Positions 1 through 8,860 of a stretch of DNA of 64,000 nucleotides are shown piece by piece. Numbering within the stretch: the stretch's first letter is position 1; each line of letters starts with the position of its first letter. This DNA is from Roseomonas sp. Its GTDB lineage: Bacteria; Pseudomonadota; Alphaproteobacteria; Acetobacterales; Acetobacteraceae. Where the stretch lies: NCBI GenBank assembly GCA_020249925.1, contig JADCER010000004.1, forward strand, positions 124,001 to 188,000, given 5' to 3'. A model generated the notes under the pieces. It saw only the letters and a program-made list of their open reading frames with translations, made no database searches and was not told the DNA's origin. A program made the translations under genes and the position numbers.

Positions 1-1
1 C

Positions 2-184
2 CAGCAGGTCTATAACTCCAAGAAGATTGACGCCATGGAGGACGGTCTTGGAGCGCTTGTGGATGCTGACCTAGCCAAGGAAAGCTCGAAATTACAAGCA
101 CTCCAAACCCGACAGCAGCTTGGTGTCCAAACCCTTGGCATTGCGAATCAGGGGCCGCAGGTCCTCTTGAGCCTCTTTCGCTAG
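2..184 (+). CDS. flagellin, C-terminal end (partial)
   Basis: The first 60 codons in frame 2 end at a TAG and read like the C-terminal D0 helix of a flagellin: an amphipathic stretch with the run [20 protein letters not shown] followed by a short tail ending LLSLFR. Flagellin is the secreted subunit of the flagellar filament, and this terminal helix mediates subunit packing and export. The gene starts upstream of the window, so its length and N-terminus cannot be judged. The next two genes (flbT, flaF) control flagellin expression and support the call. Confidence 0.85.
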   Translation, partial: QQVYNSKKIDAMEDGLGALVDADLAKESSKLQALQTRQQLGVQTLGIANQGPQVLLSLFR

Positions 185-230
185 TGACAAGAAATCTGAG
201 GATGTAAATTCCTCGGCATCACAATAAAGT

Positions 231-257
231 GATGGCCCCGGTCAAGCCGGGGCCATC
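231..257 (+). terminator. hairpin after flagellin gene
   Basis: A perfect 11-bp inverted repeat (GATGGCCCCGG / CCGGGGCCATC) has a 5-nt loop and lies between the flagellin stop and flbT. There is no long T tract after it, only a short A-rich run, so it could be a weak intrinsic terminator or a stabilising hairpin that separates high flagellin expression from flbT. Confidence 0.6.
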
Positions 258-278
258 ACCCAAAACCGGAGACAAAAA

Positions 279-704
279 ATGTCAACGCTCGTACTCGAAC
301 TCCGCCAAGGCGACATGATGATCGTCAATGGCGCCCCGATCCGCTTCCGCAACCGCGCGCGGATTGAACTTACCGCCAAGGCACGCTTCCTGTTCGGCAA
401 GCAATTGATGACGCCCGATATGGCGGATACGCCAGCCCGGCGTATCTACTTCGCCTTGCAGACCGCCTATATCGGCGATTACGAAGAACGCAAGGCCGGC
501 CTGGAAGAAGCGAAGCAACGCATCGCCGAATTCAAGGAAGCGACCACATCAAACCTTGCGCGGGAATATCTTGATCGTGCGCTCGCGCTTGCGGAAGAAG
601 ACCAGTGCTACCAGGCGTTGAAATTCGCCCGCCGCGTCATGCGCCACGAAGAAGTGGTGCTGGGCCTGACACCTATCGCGCAATTTGCTACCACGGCTGA
701 ATGA
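279..704 (+). CDS. flbT: flagellar biosynthesis repressor FlbT
   Basis: 141 residues, the usual length of FlbT. The N-terminal half is a compact beta-rich domain (LVLELRQGDMMIVNGAPI), and the C-terminal half is helical with the characteristic EYLDRALALAEEDQCYQALK and VMRHEEVVLG segments. In alphaproteobacteria FlbT binds the 5' leader of flagellin mRNA and represses its translation until the hook is assembled. It follows a flagellin gene and overlaps flaF by 4 bases (ATGA), so the pair is translationally coupled. The start ATG follows an A-rich leader without a strong Shine-Dalgarno. Confidence 0.92.
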   Translation: MSTLVLELRQGDMMIVNGAPIRFRNRARIELTAKARFLFGKQLMTPDMADTPARRIYFALQTAYIGDYEERKAGLEEAKQRIAEFKEATTSNLAREYLDRALALAEEDQCYQALKFARRVMRHEEVVLGLTPIAQFATTAE

Positions 705-1063
705 CGGCGACACCCATGAACCAAATGCTTGGGCCGCGCGGCTACGGTGCCACGCAACGGGTCCGCACACTTCGCGAACAGGAAGCCGATGTCTTCCGTC
801 GCATCAATTATGGCCTGAAGGCGGCGCTGAATGGCGATGCCATAGATCGCGCCCGCGCCGTTTCGGATAATCGGCGCCTTTGGTTCGCCATTGAAGCGGC
901 GCTGGTCAATCCGGAAAATCAGCTTCCCGAAGCCACCCGCATCGGCATCATGCGCCTTGGTCGCGGCGTGCAGCGGGAGATGGAAAATCTGGAACCTGAT
1001 ATCAATTTTCTTATTGATATCAACGAACAAATGATCGCCGGTCTTTCCGGCGACCCGGGTTGA
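701..1063 (+). CDS. flaF: flagellar biosynthesis regulator FlaF
   Basis: 120 residues and FlaF family-like throughout: a helical protein with the run DNRRLWFAIEAALVNPENQL and a C-terminal LIDINEQMIAGLSG. FlaF is the partner of FlbT. In Caulobacter-type systems it acts as a flagellin secretion chaperone/activator while FlbT represses. The ATG overlaps the flbT stop. A second in-frame ATG 15 bases downstream (MNQML) is an alternative start. It ends the flagellar block in this window; the next gene is convergent and unrelated. Confidence 0.88.
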   Translation: MTATPMNQMLGPRGYGATQRVRTLREQEADVFRRINYGLKAALNGDAIDRARAVSDNRRLWFAIEAALVNPENQLPEATRIGIMRLGRGVQREMENLEPDINFLIDINEQMIAGLSGDPG

Positions 1064-1075
1064 CCCAGTCCCGCT

Positions 1076-1654
1076 TCAAATCATGCGCATCAGCGTTCCA
1101 TCGCGCCTGATCGCGTGGTGGAACAACGCGCCGCCCACATGCAGCGCGATCAGCACCACCAAAAGCCAGCCGCCGATGGTGTGAAACAGCGACAGGATTT
1201 TCGCGAGGCTTTCCCAGGCTTCCATGAATTTCGGGAATTCAATGAAGCCCAAATAAGCGGTGGCACCGCGCATTGGGAAACCCCAGGCATTGGTGGCCAT
1301 GAAGCCCAGCAAGGGCTGGATAATCAGCAGCGCATAAAGCGAATGATGCACGGCGGCTGAGGCGGTGCGAAACATTTTCGGCATGTCATTCGGCAGGCTG
1401 GGCGGCGGGCTGAGCCGGCGCCAGATCAGCCGGGCAATGGCGACAAACAGGATGGTCAGCCCCGCGCTTTCATGCACGGCGTAAAACCCCATCTTGCTTG
1501 CATCCTTCACATGCTGGATGACGAAGCCAAGCGGCAGCGCCACCAGCATCAGGCCAAGCGTCACCCAATGAAACAGCTTCGCAATCGCGCCATATTGCCC
1601 CGCCGGATGCGCCGCATCGGTTCCCTTGGGGGGCAAAGCTGCCATGCCATCCAT
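1076..1654 (-). CDS. cytochrome b561 family membrane protein
   Basis: About 192 residues with four hydrophobic segments. Conserved histidines expected to ligate two b-type hemes sit in KLFHWVT, AVHES, LFHTIGG and ALHVGGALFHH. This matches the prokaryotic (YodB/CybB-like) b561 family, which moves electrons from quinol to periplasmic acceptors in the inner membrane. The ATG at 1654 is chosen over one ten codons upstream because a GGGAGAG ribosome site lies directly before it. It is convergent with flaF, and its physiological acceptor cannot be told from context. Confidence 0.88.
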   Translation of the reverse strand: MDGMAALPPKGTDAAHPAGQYGAIAKLFHWVTLGLMLVALPLGFVIQHVKDASKMGFYAVHESAGLTILFVAIARLIWRRLSPPPSLPNDMPKMFRTASAAVHHSLYALLIIQPLLGFMATNAWGFPMRGATAYLGFIEFPKFMEAWESLAKILSLFHTIGGWLLVVLIALHVGGALFHHAIRRDGTLMRMI

Positions 1655-1722
1655 CACGCTCTCCCTTCGTCTTGCCGGCAGCATGGCACGAAGCGCGCCG
1701 CGCGCGCGAGGGGTTTCGCACC

Positions 1723-2652
1723 ATGATCGCCGCCCATGCGGATTGGAGCCTTGATCCGCGCAAGCGCTGGGTCAGCATCGCCCGCCGCCAGGGGAGGCAT
1801 TGGCAGGCCAGCGCCCCGCGCCTGGTGGGCGATCCCGCCACGCTGGCGGCGCATTTGCTGGCGGAAGGCAGCCCCGCCGCTTTGGGCCTGGACCTGCCAC
1901 TCGGCGTGCCGCGCGGCTTCGCCGAAAACCGCCCTGAAAAGGATTTTCCGGCCTTTCTGGCGGGGCTTGCGGGAAAGGCTGATTTTTTCGCGGTATCCCC
2001 AACCCTCGAAACCGTCTCCCCCGCTCGGCCCTTCTACCCGGCGCGCGGCATCAAGGGCATGACGCGCCTGGCCCATGCGACCGCACTTGGCCTGCCCGAT
2101 GCCGCTGGCCTGTCCCGCCTATGTGACCGCGCCACGGCAGAACGCCCTGCCGGCGCGCCGGTATTCTGGACGCTTGGCGCCAATCAATCCGGCAAGGCCG
2201 CCATCAGTGCCTGGCGCGATTGGCTTGCCCCCGCGCTGGCCGCCGGCGCGCCCTTCCGCCTTTGGCCCTTCGCCGGGGCGCTGCATGATCTGCTCCGCCC
2301 CGGTCAGCTCGCGATTGCCGAGGTTTATCCGGCGGAAGCCTTGCGCCATCTTGGGCTGAAACTGCCGGGGTCAAAACGCGCCGAAGCGCCCCGCCGGGCA
2401 CTCGCCCCCACGCTCCGCGACGCTATGGCTGCGCTTCACGTCACCCCCGATGCAGCCTTGACTGAGATGATCCAAACCGGCTTCGGCACCGATGCCGCCG
2501 GGGAAGACCGCTTCGATTCCCTGATCGGCCTGCTTGGCCTGATTGGCGTTGCGGATGGCAAGCGCCCGGATTTCATCCCCGAAGACCCGATGATCCGCGC
2601 TTGGGAGGGCTGGGTCTTGGGCCAAACCGCCCTGCCCCTGAACCAGGCCTAG
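1723..2652 (+). CDS. DUF429 family protein (predicted RNase H-like fold)
   Basis: About 309 residues. The early AHADWSLDPRKRW strand, the central LGLDLPLGVP and IAEVYPAEAL segments and the C-terminal DRFDSLIGLLGLIGVADG carry acidic residues placed as in DUF429, a family predicted to have an RNase H-like nuclease fold but of unknown function. The start is the ATG at 1723; an in-frame ATG 17 codons upstream has no better ribosome site and would overlap the leader of the divergent cytochrome gene. The stop overlaps the convergent lrp stop by 4 bases. Confidence 0.75.
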   Translation: MIAAHADWSLDPRKRWVSIARRQGRHWQASAPRLVGDPATLAAHLLAEGSPAALGLDLPLGVPRGFAENRPEKDFPAFLAGLAGKADFFAVSPTLETVSPARPFYPARGIKGMTRLAHATALGLPDAAGLSRLCDRATAERPAGAPVFWTLGANQSGKAAISAWRDWLAPALAAGAPFRLWPFAGALHDLLRPGQLAIAEVYPAEALRHLGLKLPGSKRAEAPRRALAPTLRDAMAALHVTPDAALTEMIQTGFGTDAAGEDRFDSLIGLLGLIGVADGKRPDFIPEDPMIRAWEGWVLGQTALPLNQA

Positions 2653-3137
2653 CCCAAAGGCACGCCCGCGGCATCCTTCGCGGTGCGGATCGTCTGCAAG
2701 GTCTGCACGCGCAGCACATTCGGCGCCCCGGTCAGCCGCGTGGTGAGTTCATTCTCATGTGCCGTATTGCGCGCCACGAGTCGCAGCAGGAAATCCCCAC
2801 CACCCCGGATCATGTGGCATTCGCGCACCTCCGGCCAGGAAGTCGCCAGCGCTTCAAATGCATCCAGCACACTTTGCTTTTGCGATTCCAGGCCAACAAG
2901 GGCGAAGAACACCACCTCCCACCCCAGCGCGGTGGGGTCGAGGTCTGCGTGATAGCCGCGAATGACACCTTCTTCTTCCAGCCGGCGCACGCGCCGGAGG
3001 CAAGGCGGTGCGGAGAGATTGACGCGGCGCGCCAATTCCACATTCGTGATCCGGCCATCGGCCTGAAGCTCCGCCAGAATCTGACGGTCGAGCGCATCCA
3101 GGGCCGGATCGGGGGCGGGGGTCTTGGAATTGGGCAC
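2649..3137 (-). CDS. Lrp/AsnC family transcriptional regulator
   Basis: 162 residues. The N-terminal winged helix-turn-helix ([20 protein letters not shown], then a recognition helix in [20 protein letters not shown]) is followed by an AsnC-type ligand-binding domain ([13 protein letters not shown], then [20 protein letters not shown]). Such proteins form octamers and respond to amino acids. It is divergent from trxB with about 127 bases between the starts, a frequent Lrp-trxB arrangement in alphaproteobacteria, so the shared region may carry its operator. The target amino acid is not deducible. Confidence 0.9.
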   Translation of the reverse strand: MPNSKTPAPDPALDALDRQILAELQADGRITNVELARRVNLSAPPCLRRVRRLEEEGVIRGYHADLDPTALGWEVVFFALVGLESQKQSVLDAFEALATSWPEVRECHMIRGGGDFLLRLVARNTAHENELTTRLTGAPNVLRVQTLQTIRTAKDAAGVPLG

Positions 3138-3264
3138 GGGTCTTCATTGCTCAAAACCGGGCTGCCGCGCAATATCATTTCAAGATGCGGCATCGGCCCG
3201 TCAGTGGCTTGCCCGGAAGGGGCGGCTGGCCGATATCAGCAAAACGAATACAGGGGTGCGGATC

Positions 3265-4236
3265 GTGGCCGAGACATTTCAAAGCAAGCTGCTCATTCTG
3301 GGTGCCGGGCCGGCGGGCTATACGGCGGCCATCTATGCCGCGCGCGCCGGGCTTTCGCCCCTGCTGGTGGCTGGCATGCAGCCCGGTGGCCAGCTCACCA
3401 TCACCACGGATGTGGAAAATTACCCAGGCTTTGCGGAGGCCGTGCAAGGCCCCTGGCTGATGGACCAGATGGCCGCGCAGGCTGTGCATTGCGGCACCAA
3501 GGTGGTGCAGGATGTCATTACCTCCATTGATCTCTCGCGCCGGCCCTTCCGCGCGGTGGGTGATTCCGGTGATGTCTATGTCGCGGATGCACTGGTGATT
3601 GCGACGGGCGCGCAGGCGCGCTGGCTTGGCATTCCGGGGGAGAAGGAATTGGGCGGTTTCGGTGTTTCCGCCTGCGCCACCTGCGATGGTTTCTTTTATC
3701 GCGGCAAGGATGTGGCAGTGATTGGCGGCGGCAATTCCGCGACCGAGGAAGCGCTGTATCTTGCCAACCTCGCGCGCCATGTCACGCTGATCCATCGGCG
3801 TGATTCCCTCCGTTCCGAGAAAATCCTGCAGCAGCGGCTTTTCGCCAAACCCAATGTTTCGATCATGTGGAATACGCTGACGGAAGAAGTGCTGGCCGAT
3901 ACATCAGGCCGCATGCCGGTGGCGCGTGGTTTGGCGCTGCGTGATCGCATCACGGGGGAAGCGCGCGAATTGAAGGTGGATGGCGTCTTTGTTGCCATCG
4001 GTCATTCACCAGCGACAGCCCTTTTCCAAGGACAAATCGCCATGGATGCGGAAGGCTATATCGAAACCACGCCGGGCAGCACGCGCACCTCCATCCCCGG
4101 CGTTTTCGCGGCGGGTGACGTGCAGGACAAGATCTATCGGCAAGCGGTCACCGCCGCCGGTACCGGCTGCATGGCAGCACTTGAGGCGGAAAAATACCTC
4201 GCCGCGCTTGAAGCGGGCCACGCGGCGGCGGCCTGA
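3265..4236 (+). CDS. trxB: thioredoxin reductase
   Basis: About 323 residues. There is an FAD-binding [18 protein letters not shown] motif at the N-terminus, the redox-active ACATCDG with Cys137 and Cys140, the NADPH-binding [14 protein letters not shown], and a C-terminal FAD motif [11 protein letters not shown]. It reduces thioredoxin with NADPH in the cytoplasm. The GTG at 3265 is chosen because AGGGG lies 8 bases upstream and homologues begin near this point; the frame stays open 47 codons further upstream but without family similarity. The stop overlaps the start of the LysR gene by one base. Confidence 0.95.
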   Translation: MAETFQSKLLILGAGPAGYTAAIYAARAGLSPLLVAGMQPGGQLTITTDVENYPGFAEAVQGPWLMDQMAAQAVHCGTKVVQDVITSIDLSRRPFRAVGDSGDVYVADALVIATGAQARWLGIPGEKELGGFGVSACATCDGFFYRGKDVAVIGGGNSATEEALYLANLARHVTLIHRRDSLRSEKILQQRLFAKPNVSIMWNTLTEEVLADTSGRMPVARGLALRDRITGEARELKVDGVFVAIGHSPATALFQGQIAMDAEGYIETTPGSTRTSIPGVFAAGDVQDKIYRQAVTAAGTGCMAALEAEKYLAALEAGHAAAA

Positions 4237-5126
4237 TGCCCACCGATTGGGACAAGCTGCGTATCTTTCACGCGGTGGCGGAGGCTGGGTCTTTCACCCA
4301 TGCGGGTGAGACACTGAACCTCAGCCAATCCGCCGTATCGCGGCAAATCCAGGCGCTGGAAGAAGCGCTGAATGTGCCGCTGTTTCACCGCCATGCGCGC
4401 GGCCTGATCCTGACCGAACAGGGCGAAACCCTGAACCGCACAGTGCGAGAGGTTTTCGCGAAACTCGCGATGACTGAGACCATGTTGACCGAAAGCCGGG
4501 AACGCCCGGCGGGGCGGCTCAAGGTCACCTCCACCATCGGCTTTGGCAGTACCTGGCTGGCGCCGCGTTTGAAGAAGCTGCTGGATATTCATCCGGAAAT
4601 CAGCGTGACCTTGCTATTGGATGATTCCGATTTGGATATTGCGATGCGCGAAGCGGATGTCGCGATCCGCATGCATGCGCCGCGGCAACCGGAATTGATC
4701 CAGCGCCATATCGCCAGTTTCGGTTGGCGGATTTGTGGTGCGGCTTCCTATCTGAAGACCATCGGCATCCCGCAACGGCCCGAGGATTTGGATGCGCATA
4801 GGCTGATCATCTATGGCGACTATCAGCCGCCGATCGAGAACATCAATTGGCTGGCCGAGGTCGGCCGCCGCCCCGGCACCGCCAGGCGCGCGGCGGTGGA
4901 ACTCAATTCCATGCCCGGCATGGTCCAGGCGGTGCGCAGTGGTTTGGGGCTGGCGGCGCTGCCGGAATACATTGGGGCGGAGCTGGATGAATTCGTCCAG
5001 GTGCTGCCGGGGGTGAAGGGGCCGAAGATTGAGGCCTATTTCGTCTATCCCGAAGAAATGAGGCATTCCAAGCGTGTAGCGGTGTTCCGAGACTTCCTGG
5101 TGGCGGAGCTGACCGGCGCGGTGTGA
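4236..5126 (+). CDS. LysR family regulator (GcvA-like)
   Basis: 296 residues. The N-terminal winged helix (LRIFHAVAEAGSFTHAGETL, then LNLSQSAVSRQIQALEEAL) is followed by a periplasmic-binding-like effector domain from about residue 90 (RLKVTSTIGFGSTWLAPRLK). The pattern DLDIAMREADVAIRM resembles the GcvA/AmpR-type subgroup. Its start overlaps the trxB stop, so the two are cotranscribed; Lrp-trxB-LysR is a conserved arrangement in related genomes. Its regulon is not visible from the window. Confidence 0.9.
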   Translation: MPTDWDKLRIFHAVAEAGSFTHAGETLNLSQSAVSRQIQALEEALNVPLFHRHARGLILTEQGETLNRTVREVFAKLAMTETMLTESRERPAGRLKVTSTIGFGSTWLAPRLKKLLDIHPEISVTLLLDDSDLDIAMREADVAIRMHAPRQPELIQRHIASFGWRICGAASYLKTIGIPQRPEDLDAHRLIIYGDYQPPIENINWLAEVGRRPGTARRAAVELNSMPGMVQAVRSGLGLAALPEYIGAELDEFVQVLPGVKGPKIEAYFVYPEEMRHSKRVAVFRDFLVAELTGAV

Positions 5127-5150
5127 CTGAATGTTACGGGAAAGGGGTTA

Positions 5151-5330
5151 GCCATGCGTCCAGCGCATGGCCGTGTAGTCGAGAACGGGAACCACAACCA
5201 GAGCGAGAGCGGCTATAAGAAGGTTATCCGACGTTGTTCGGAAGGGGTCTCTTGATCCCTCGTCTCCCAGACGTGAAGCCTCCCTGTTGACTTGGCCCGG
5301 AAACCTTACGGTTTTCGGGCCATTCTTTTT
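5151..5330 (+). other. structured intergenic region, candidate small RNA
   Basis: The gap between the LysR and first TctC genes holds an 8-bp perfect hairpin (GCCATGCG / CGCATGGC, 5151-5171), further short dyads, and a strong terminator at its end. Spacing and structure would suit a small RNA of about 170 bases on the plus strand. On the minus strand the same bases encode a hydrophobic run (NLLIAALALVVVPVLDYTAM) ending at 5148, but I find no ATG, GTG or TTG with a ribosome site close to it. I cannot decide between a small RNA, a tiny membrane protein and plain leader DNA. Confidence 0.3.
5294..5330 (+). terminator. intrinsic terminator
   Basis: 12-bp arms GGCCCGGAAACC and GGTTTTCGGGCC (one G-T mismatch) have a TTAC loop and are followed by ATTCTTTTT. 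It is a textbook rho-independent terminator reading in the plus direction, ending transcription of the trxB-LysR unit or of a small RNA before it. Confidence 0.85.
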
Positions 5331-5421
5331 GGTGCAGTCGCTTTCCCCTTGACGCGCCCGCCCTTCCCGCCCTGCCATGGGAGAAAATCAGCCCCACAAG
5401 GGCAAAAAGGGGAGAGGAAGC

Positions 5422-6393
5422 ATGTCAGGAACAACGCGCCGCACCGCCTTGGGGTTGGGGGCCGCGCTGCTCGCCACGCCGGCCTTGGGGCAGTCGCTTT
5501 GGCCAACCGGGCCCATTCGTTTCATCGTCACCTTCCCAGCGGGCGGTTCCACCGATCTGCTCTCTCGCATCTGGTGCAACCGCATGGCGGAAATCACCGG
5601 GCAGCCCTTTGTGGTGGAAAACCGCTCGGGCTCCGGCGGCAATGTCGGGACGGAAGCGATTGCGCGCGCGGCACCCGATGGCAATACGATTGGGCTCGCC
5701 TCGGTCGCGTCGCTTTCCATCGCGCCCACCCTGTATCGGCGCCTGCCCTTCGATGTGACGCGTGACTTTTCGTATATCTGCGGCCTTTGGCAATTGCCGA
5801 ATCTGCTGATCACGCGGCTTGATTTTCCGGCCAATACCGTTCCGGAACTGATACGTGAGGCGCGCGCGAACCCTGGGCGCTTTACCTTCGCAAGCTCTGG
5901 CGCGGGCACGACGCTTCATCTTTCTGGTGAATTATTCAAGCAAATGGCGGGCGTGGATATTCTGCATATCCCCTATCGTGGCGGTGCGCCGGCGCAGATT
6001 GATCTGCTGGCCGGGCGCGTTGACATGATGTTCGGCAATATTCCCGAAGCGGTTCGCGCCTTTCGCGAAGGCAAGGTGAAGGCGCTTGGCGTAACGGGCC
6101 CGCAGCGTAGCCCGCAAGCGCCACAAATTCCGGCCATTGGCGAATTCCTACCGGGCTATGCGGTGACTTCCTGGGGCGGGGTTTGCGGCCCGGCCGGCAT
6201 TTCGCCCGCCATTGTTGCGCGCATCGCCGAACTTGGCCGGCAGGCGGTGGAAAGCCCCGATGTTCGCCGCCGTTATGAGGAAGCAGCCGCCGAAGTCTGG
6301 TGGGTATCACCCCAGGATTTGGCACAATTCCGTCGCGCCAATGAGGAAAGCTTCGCCCCCCTGATCCGCGCTGCGGGCGCGGTGGTGGAATAG
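5422..6393 (+). CDS. Bug/TctC family substrate-binding protein 1
   Basis: About 323 residues. The signal peptide begins TTRRTALGLGAALLATPALG; its Arg pair before the hydrophobic core makes Tat export possible. The mature part shows Bug hallmarks: WPTGPIRFIVTFPAGGSTD, then VENRSGSGGNVGTEAIARA, then TFASSGAGTTLHLSGELFK. Bug proteins are periplasmic receptors for small carboxylates, typically paired with TctA/TctB membrane subunits, none of which is here. The ATG at 5422 follows GGAGAGGAAG. A close paralogue follows immediately, pointing to tandem duplication. The ligand is unknown. Confidence 0.9.
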   Translation: MSGTTRRTALGLGAALLATPALGQSLWPTGPIRFIVTFPAGGSTDLLSRIWCNRMAEITGQPFVVENRSGSGGNVGTEAIARAAPDGNTIGLASVASLSIAPTLYRRLPFDVTRDFSYICGLWQLPNLLITRLDFPANTVPELIREARANPGRFTFASSGAGTTLHLSGELFKQMAGVDILHIPYRGGAPAQIDLLAGRVDMMFGNIPEAVRAFREGKVKALGVTGPQRSPQAPQIPAIGEFLPGYAVTSWGGVCGPAGISPAIVARIAELGRQAVESPDVRRRYEEAAAEVWWVSPQDLAQFRRANEESFAPLIRAAGAVVE

Positions 6394-6461
6394 CCTTTGA
6401 CGCGCCCTGCACAAGCCAAGACCAATGCGATATGCTGCACGTGAATAACGGGAGGATAACC

Positions 6462-7442
6462 ATGAAGAACACCATCACACGTCGCACCGCCTTGGGCCTT
6501 GGCGCCGGATTGCTCGCAGCACCTGCCATTGTCAGCGCGCAGGGCAATTGGCCAAGCGGCCCCATTCGCTTCATCGGGCTTTTCCCGCCGGGTGGCGGCA
6601 CGGATATCCTGTCCCGCATCTGGTGCATCAAAATGAGCGAGATGACCGGCCAGCAATTCGTGGTTGAAAACCGTTCCGGTTCCGGCGGTAATGTGGGGAC
6701 AGAGGCGATTGCGCGCTCCACGCCGGATGGTAATACCATTGGGCTTGCTTCGGTCGCGCCACTCGCGATTTCGCCGACGCTTTATACGCGGCTCAATTAC
6801 AATCCCGCGCGCGACATCGCGCTGATCTCTGGCCTGTGGCAATTGCCGAATATGCTGGTGGTGAATAATGACGTGCCGGCGCGCAGCGTGCCTGAACTGA
6901 TCGCGCTGCTGAAGGCCAATCCCGGCAAATTTGCTTTCGCATCATCCGGGTCCGGCACCACGGTTCATCTTTCTGGCGAAATGTTCAAATTCTTGGCCGG
7001 CGTGGATATGCTGCATGTGCCCTATCGCGGCGCGGCGCCGGCGCATATTGATCTGGCGGGCGGGCGCGTTCACATGATTTTCGACAATATCCCGCAAGCC
7101 TTGGCGCTGGCGCGTGATGGCAAGGTGCGTGCGCTGGCGGTGACGGGCGCGCAGCGCAGCCCGCAAGCGCCCGAGATTCCTACCATGGCGGAATTCCTGC
7201 CGGGGTTTGAAATCAATTCCTGGGGCGGGGTTTGCGCGCCGGCCGGGATTTCCCCGGCGCTCATCCGGCGCATCAATGAACTCACCAAGCAATCGCTGGA
7301 AACCGATGACATCAAGCGGCGCTTTTTCGAAAATGGCGCGACCACTTGGTACACCACGCCGGAGGAATTCGTGAAATTCCGCGCCGAGAATGAAGCCGCC
7401 TTTGCGCCGCTGATCCGCGCTTCCGGCGCCCGGGTGGACTAA
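6462..7442 (+). CDS. Bug/TctC family substrate-binding protein 2
   Basis: About 326 residues, strongly similar along its whole length to the preceding gene (shared VENRSGSGGNVGTEAIAR, LHVPYRGAAPAHIDL, SWGGVCAPAGISPALI). The signal peptide begins with TRRTALGLGAGLLAAPAIVS. The ATG at 6462 sits 6 bases after GGGAGGAT. It is an orphan periplasmic receptor with no TctAB nearby; its own ribosome site and the 68-base gap suggest cotranscription with its paralogue. The stop overlaps the convergent rhodanese gene by 3 bases. Confidence 0.9.
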   Translation: MKNTITRRTALGLGAGLLAAPAIVSAQGNWPSGPIRFIGLFPPGGGTDILSRIWCIKMSEMTGQQFVVENRSGSGGNVGTEAIARSTPDGNTIGLASVAPLAISPTLYTRLNYNPARDIALISGLWQLPNMLVVNNDVPARSVPELIALLKANPGKFAFASSGSGTTVHLSGEMFKFLAGVDMLHVPYRGAAPAHIDLAGGRVHMIFDNIPQALALARDGKVRALAVTGAQRSPQAPEIPTMAEFLPGFEINSWGGVCAPAGISPALIRRINELTKQSLETDDIKRRFFENGATTWYTTPEEFVKFRAENEAAFAPLIRASGARVD

Positions 7443-7966
7443 GCCGCGCGCCGATTCCACGGCATCAGCGCCAGGAAATTTGCCATGGGGCAAAGCCCCA
7501 TGATGCCGGCAAAAACCAGGCCCGCGCCAACAAAAGCGGAAAGCGCGTGAAAGCGCGGATCCACCAGCGCGCCCAAAACGGCGCCCAGCAGCACCAGGCT
7601 GCCAGCGGTGATCTGCACCTGCCGCATGATGGGCAAAGGTGCGCGCTTGTCTTCCATAAGCTTCAGGCCGGCGGCAGCCAGCGCGCCAATCCCGCCTTCC
7701 ACCAGCAGCACACGGCAGCCCGGGGCGGCGGCGGCAAGCGCGCCCGCATTCTGCGCTGTGCGGCTGCCCGATTGGCAATGGAAAATCACCGTGGACCCAG
7801 GCGCGATGCCAAGTGCGGCACTCCCCAACCGAGACACCGGCGCATGGAGAGATCCCGGCACATGGCTTCGCGCCCGTTCATCGGCTTCGCGAATATCCAC
7901 CAACACGGCCTCGCCCGAGGTGATCAGGCCAGCGGCTTCGCGGGCGGGAATGGATTGGGCAGTCAT
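7439..7966 (-). CDS. rhodanese-domain membrane protein (YgaP-like)
   Basis: 175 residues. The N-terminal rhodanese domain (about 1-105) carries a Cys64 active-site loop in FHCQSGSR. It is followed by two hydrophobic hairpin segments (ITAGSLVLLGAVLGALVD, FVGAGLVFAGIMGLCPMANF) of the DUF2892 type. This is the layout of YgaP, an inner-membrane sulfurtransferase with a cytoplasmic rhodanese domain. The AT-rich leader at 7970-8030 probably holds its promoter, possibly controlled by a sulfur-responsive ArsR-type repressor as in related genes, but no regulator gene is adjacent. Confidence 0.88.
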   Translation of the reverse strand: MTAQSIPAREAAGLITSGEAVLVDIREADERARSHVPGSLHAPVSRLGSAALGIAPGSTVIFHCQSGSRTAQNAGALAAAAPGCRVLLVEGGIGALAAAGLKLMEDKRAPLPIMRQVQITAGSLVLLGAVLGALVDPRFHALSAFVGAGLVFAGIMGLCPMANFLALMPWNRRAA

Positions 7967-8031
7967 GGCGGGCTCCTCATGCAGCAGAGGAGTAGATAAA
8001 TTAGTTTCGTCTTATATTCAAGCAAAAAGCG

Positions 8032-8700
8032 TCAGAAATCCAGATCGGCGTAATGTTCAGGCGGGATCAGGCCGCTGATCCGGTCCTGCAATAACGGCCG
8101 GAAGGATGGCCGGGATTTTACTCGCGCATACCAATCCTTGGCGGCGTCATTCAGCGCCCAATCCACATCGCCCAGGTAATCCAGCGCCGAAAGATGCGCC
8201 GCCGCCGCCAAATCCGCGAGTGACAGCGCATTCCCCCCGAGCCAGGGCCGGGTTTCCGCAAGCCAGCCGAGGTAATCGAGATGCGGGCGCAAATTGGCAT
8301 AGCCGGCGCGAATGGCCCCGGCATCCGGATTACCGCGCCCCATCAATTGCTTCATCTGCTTTTCAAACAGCAGGTTCCGCCCGACCTCAAAATGGAATTT
8401 CCCGTCAAACCACGCCACCAGGCGCCGGATTTCAGCCCTTTCGCCGAGTGAGCGCCCAAGCAGCGGCATATCCGGATAGGCTTCATCCAGATATTCGCAA
8501 ATGGCGTAGGAATCGATGATGCAAAAGCCATTTTCTTCCTGCAGCACAGGCACGGTGCAGGCGGGGTTGATGGTGAGGAACTCCGCACGCCTTTCCCAGA
8601 CCCTTTCGACCCGAAGATCAAAGGGAATGCGCTTTTCCGCCAAGGCGAGGCGCACCTTGCGCGAATAGGGCGAGAGGGGGAGGTGATAGAGAATCCGCAC
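8032..8700 (-). CDS. glutathione S-transferase family protein
   Basis: About 222 residues. The N-terminal thioredoxin-like domain begins ILYHLPLSPYSRKVRLALAE and contains the glutathione-contact loop TVPVLQEENGFCIIDSYAI; the C-terminal all-helical domain includes LSLADLAAAAHLSALDYLGD. This is a soluble GST, probably of the zeta/omega-like bacterial groups. The start is the GTG at 8700 because the family begins with this first beta strand; the frame continues 66 codons upstream into the leader of the divergent aminotransferase gene without similarity. The substrate is unknown. Confidence 0.88.
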   Translation of the reverse strand: MRILYHLPLSPYSRKVRLALAEKRIPFDLRVERVWERRAEFLTINPACTVPVLQEENGFCIIDSYAICEYLDEAYPDMPLLGRSLGERAEIRRLVAWFDGKFHFEVGRNLLFEKQMKQLMGRGNPDAGAIRAGYANLRPHLDYLGWLAETRPWLGGNALSLADLAAAAHLSALDYLGDVDWALNDAAKDWYARVKSRPSFRPLLQDRISGLIPPEHYADLDF

Positions 8701-8860
8701 CGCGTGCTTATGCCACCCGCGGCCGAGCGGCGCAAAGCGAGGGCCATAATTGAGGGGTGCATGACGGCAGAAAACATGATGAAGTGAGGCTTCAAGGCGG
8801 ATGGGCGTCATGGTCCCCAGGGGGTCCGTCCCCGCCTCAGAAAAACAAAGAGGAACGCGC

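Noticed and set aside
5148-5378. Minus-strand frame of 76 codons as a definite gene
   Set aside because: The only start codon lies before an Arg/Lys-rich stretch that is antisense to the terminator and the TctC leader. The hydrophobic end alone is not enough, so it is kept as an open question.
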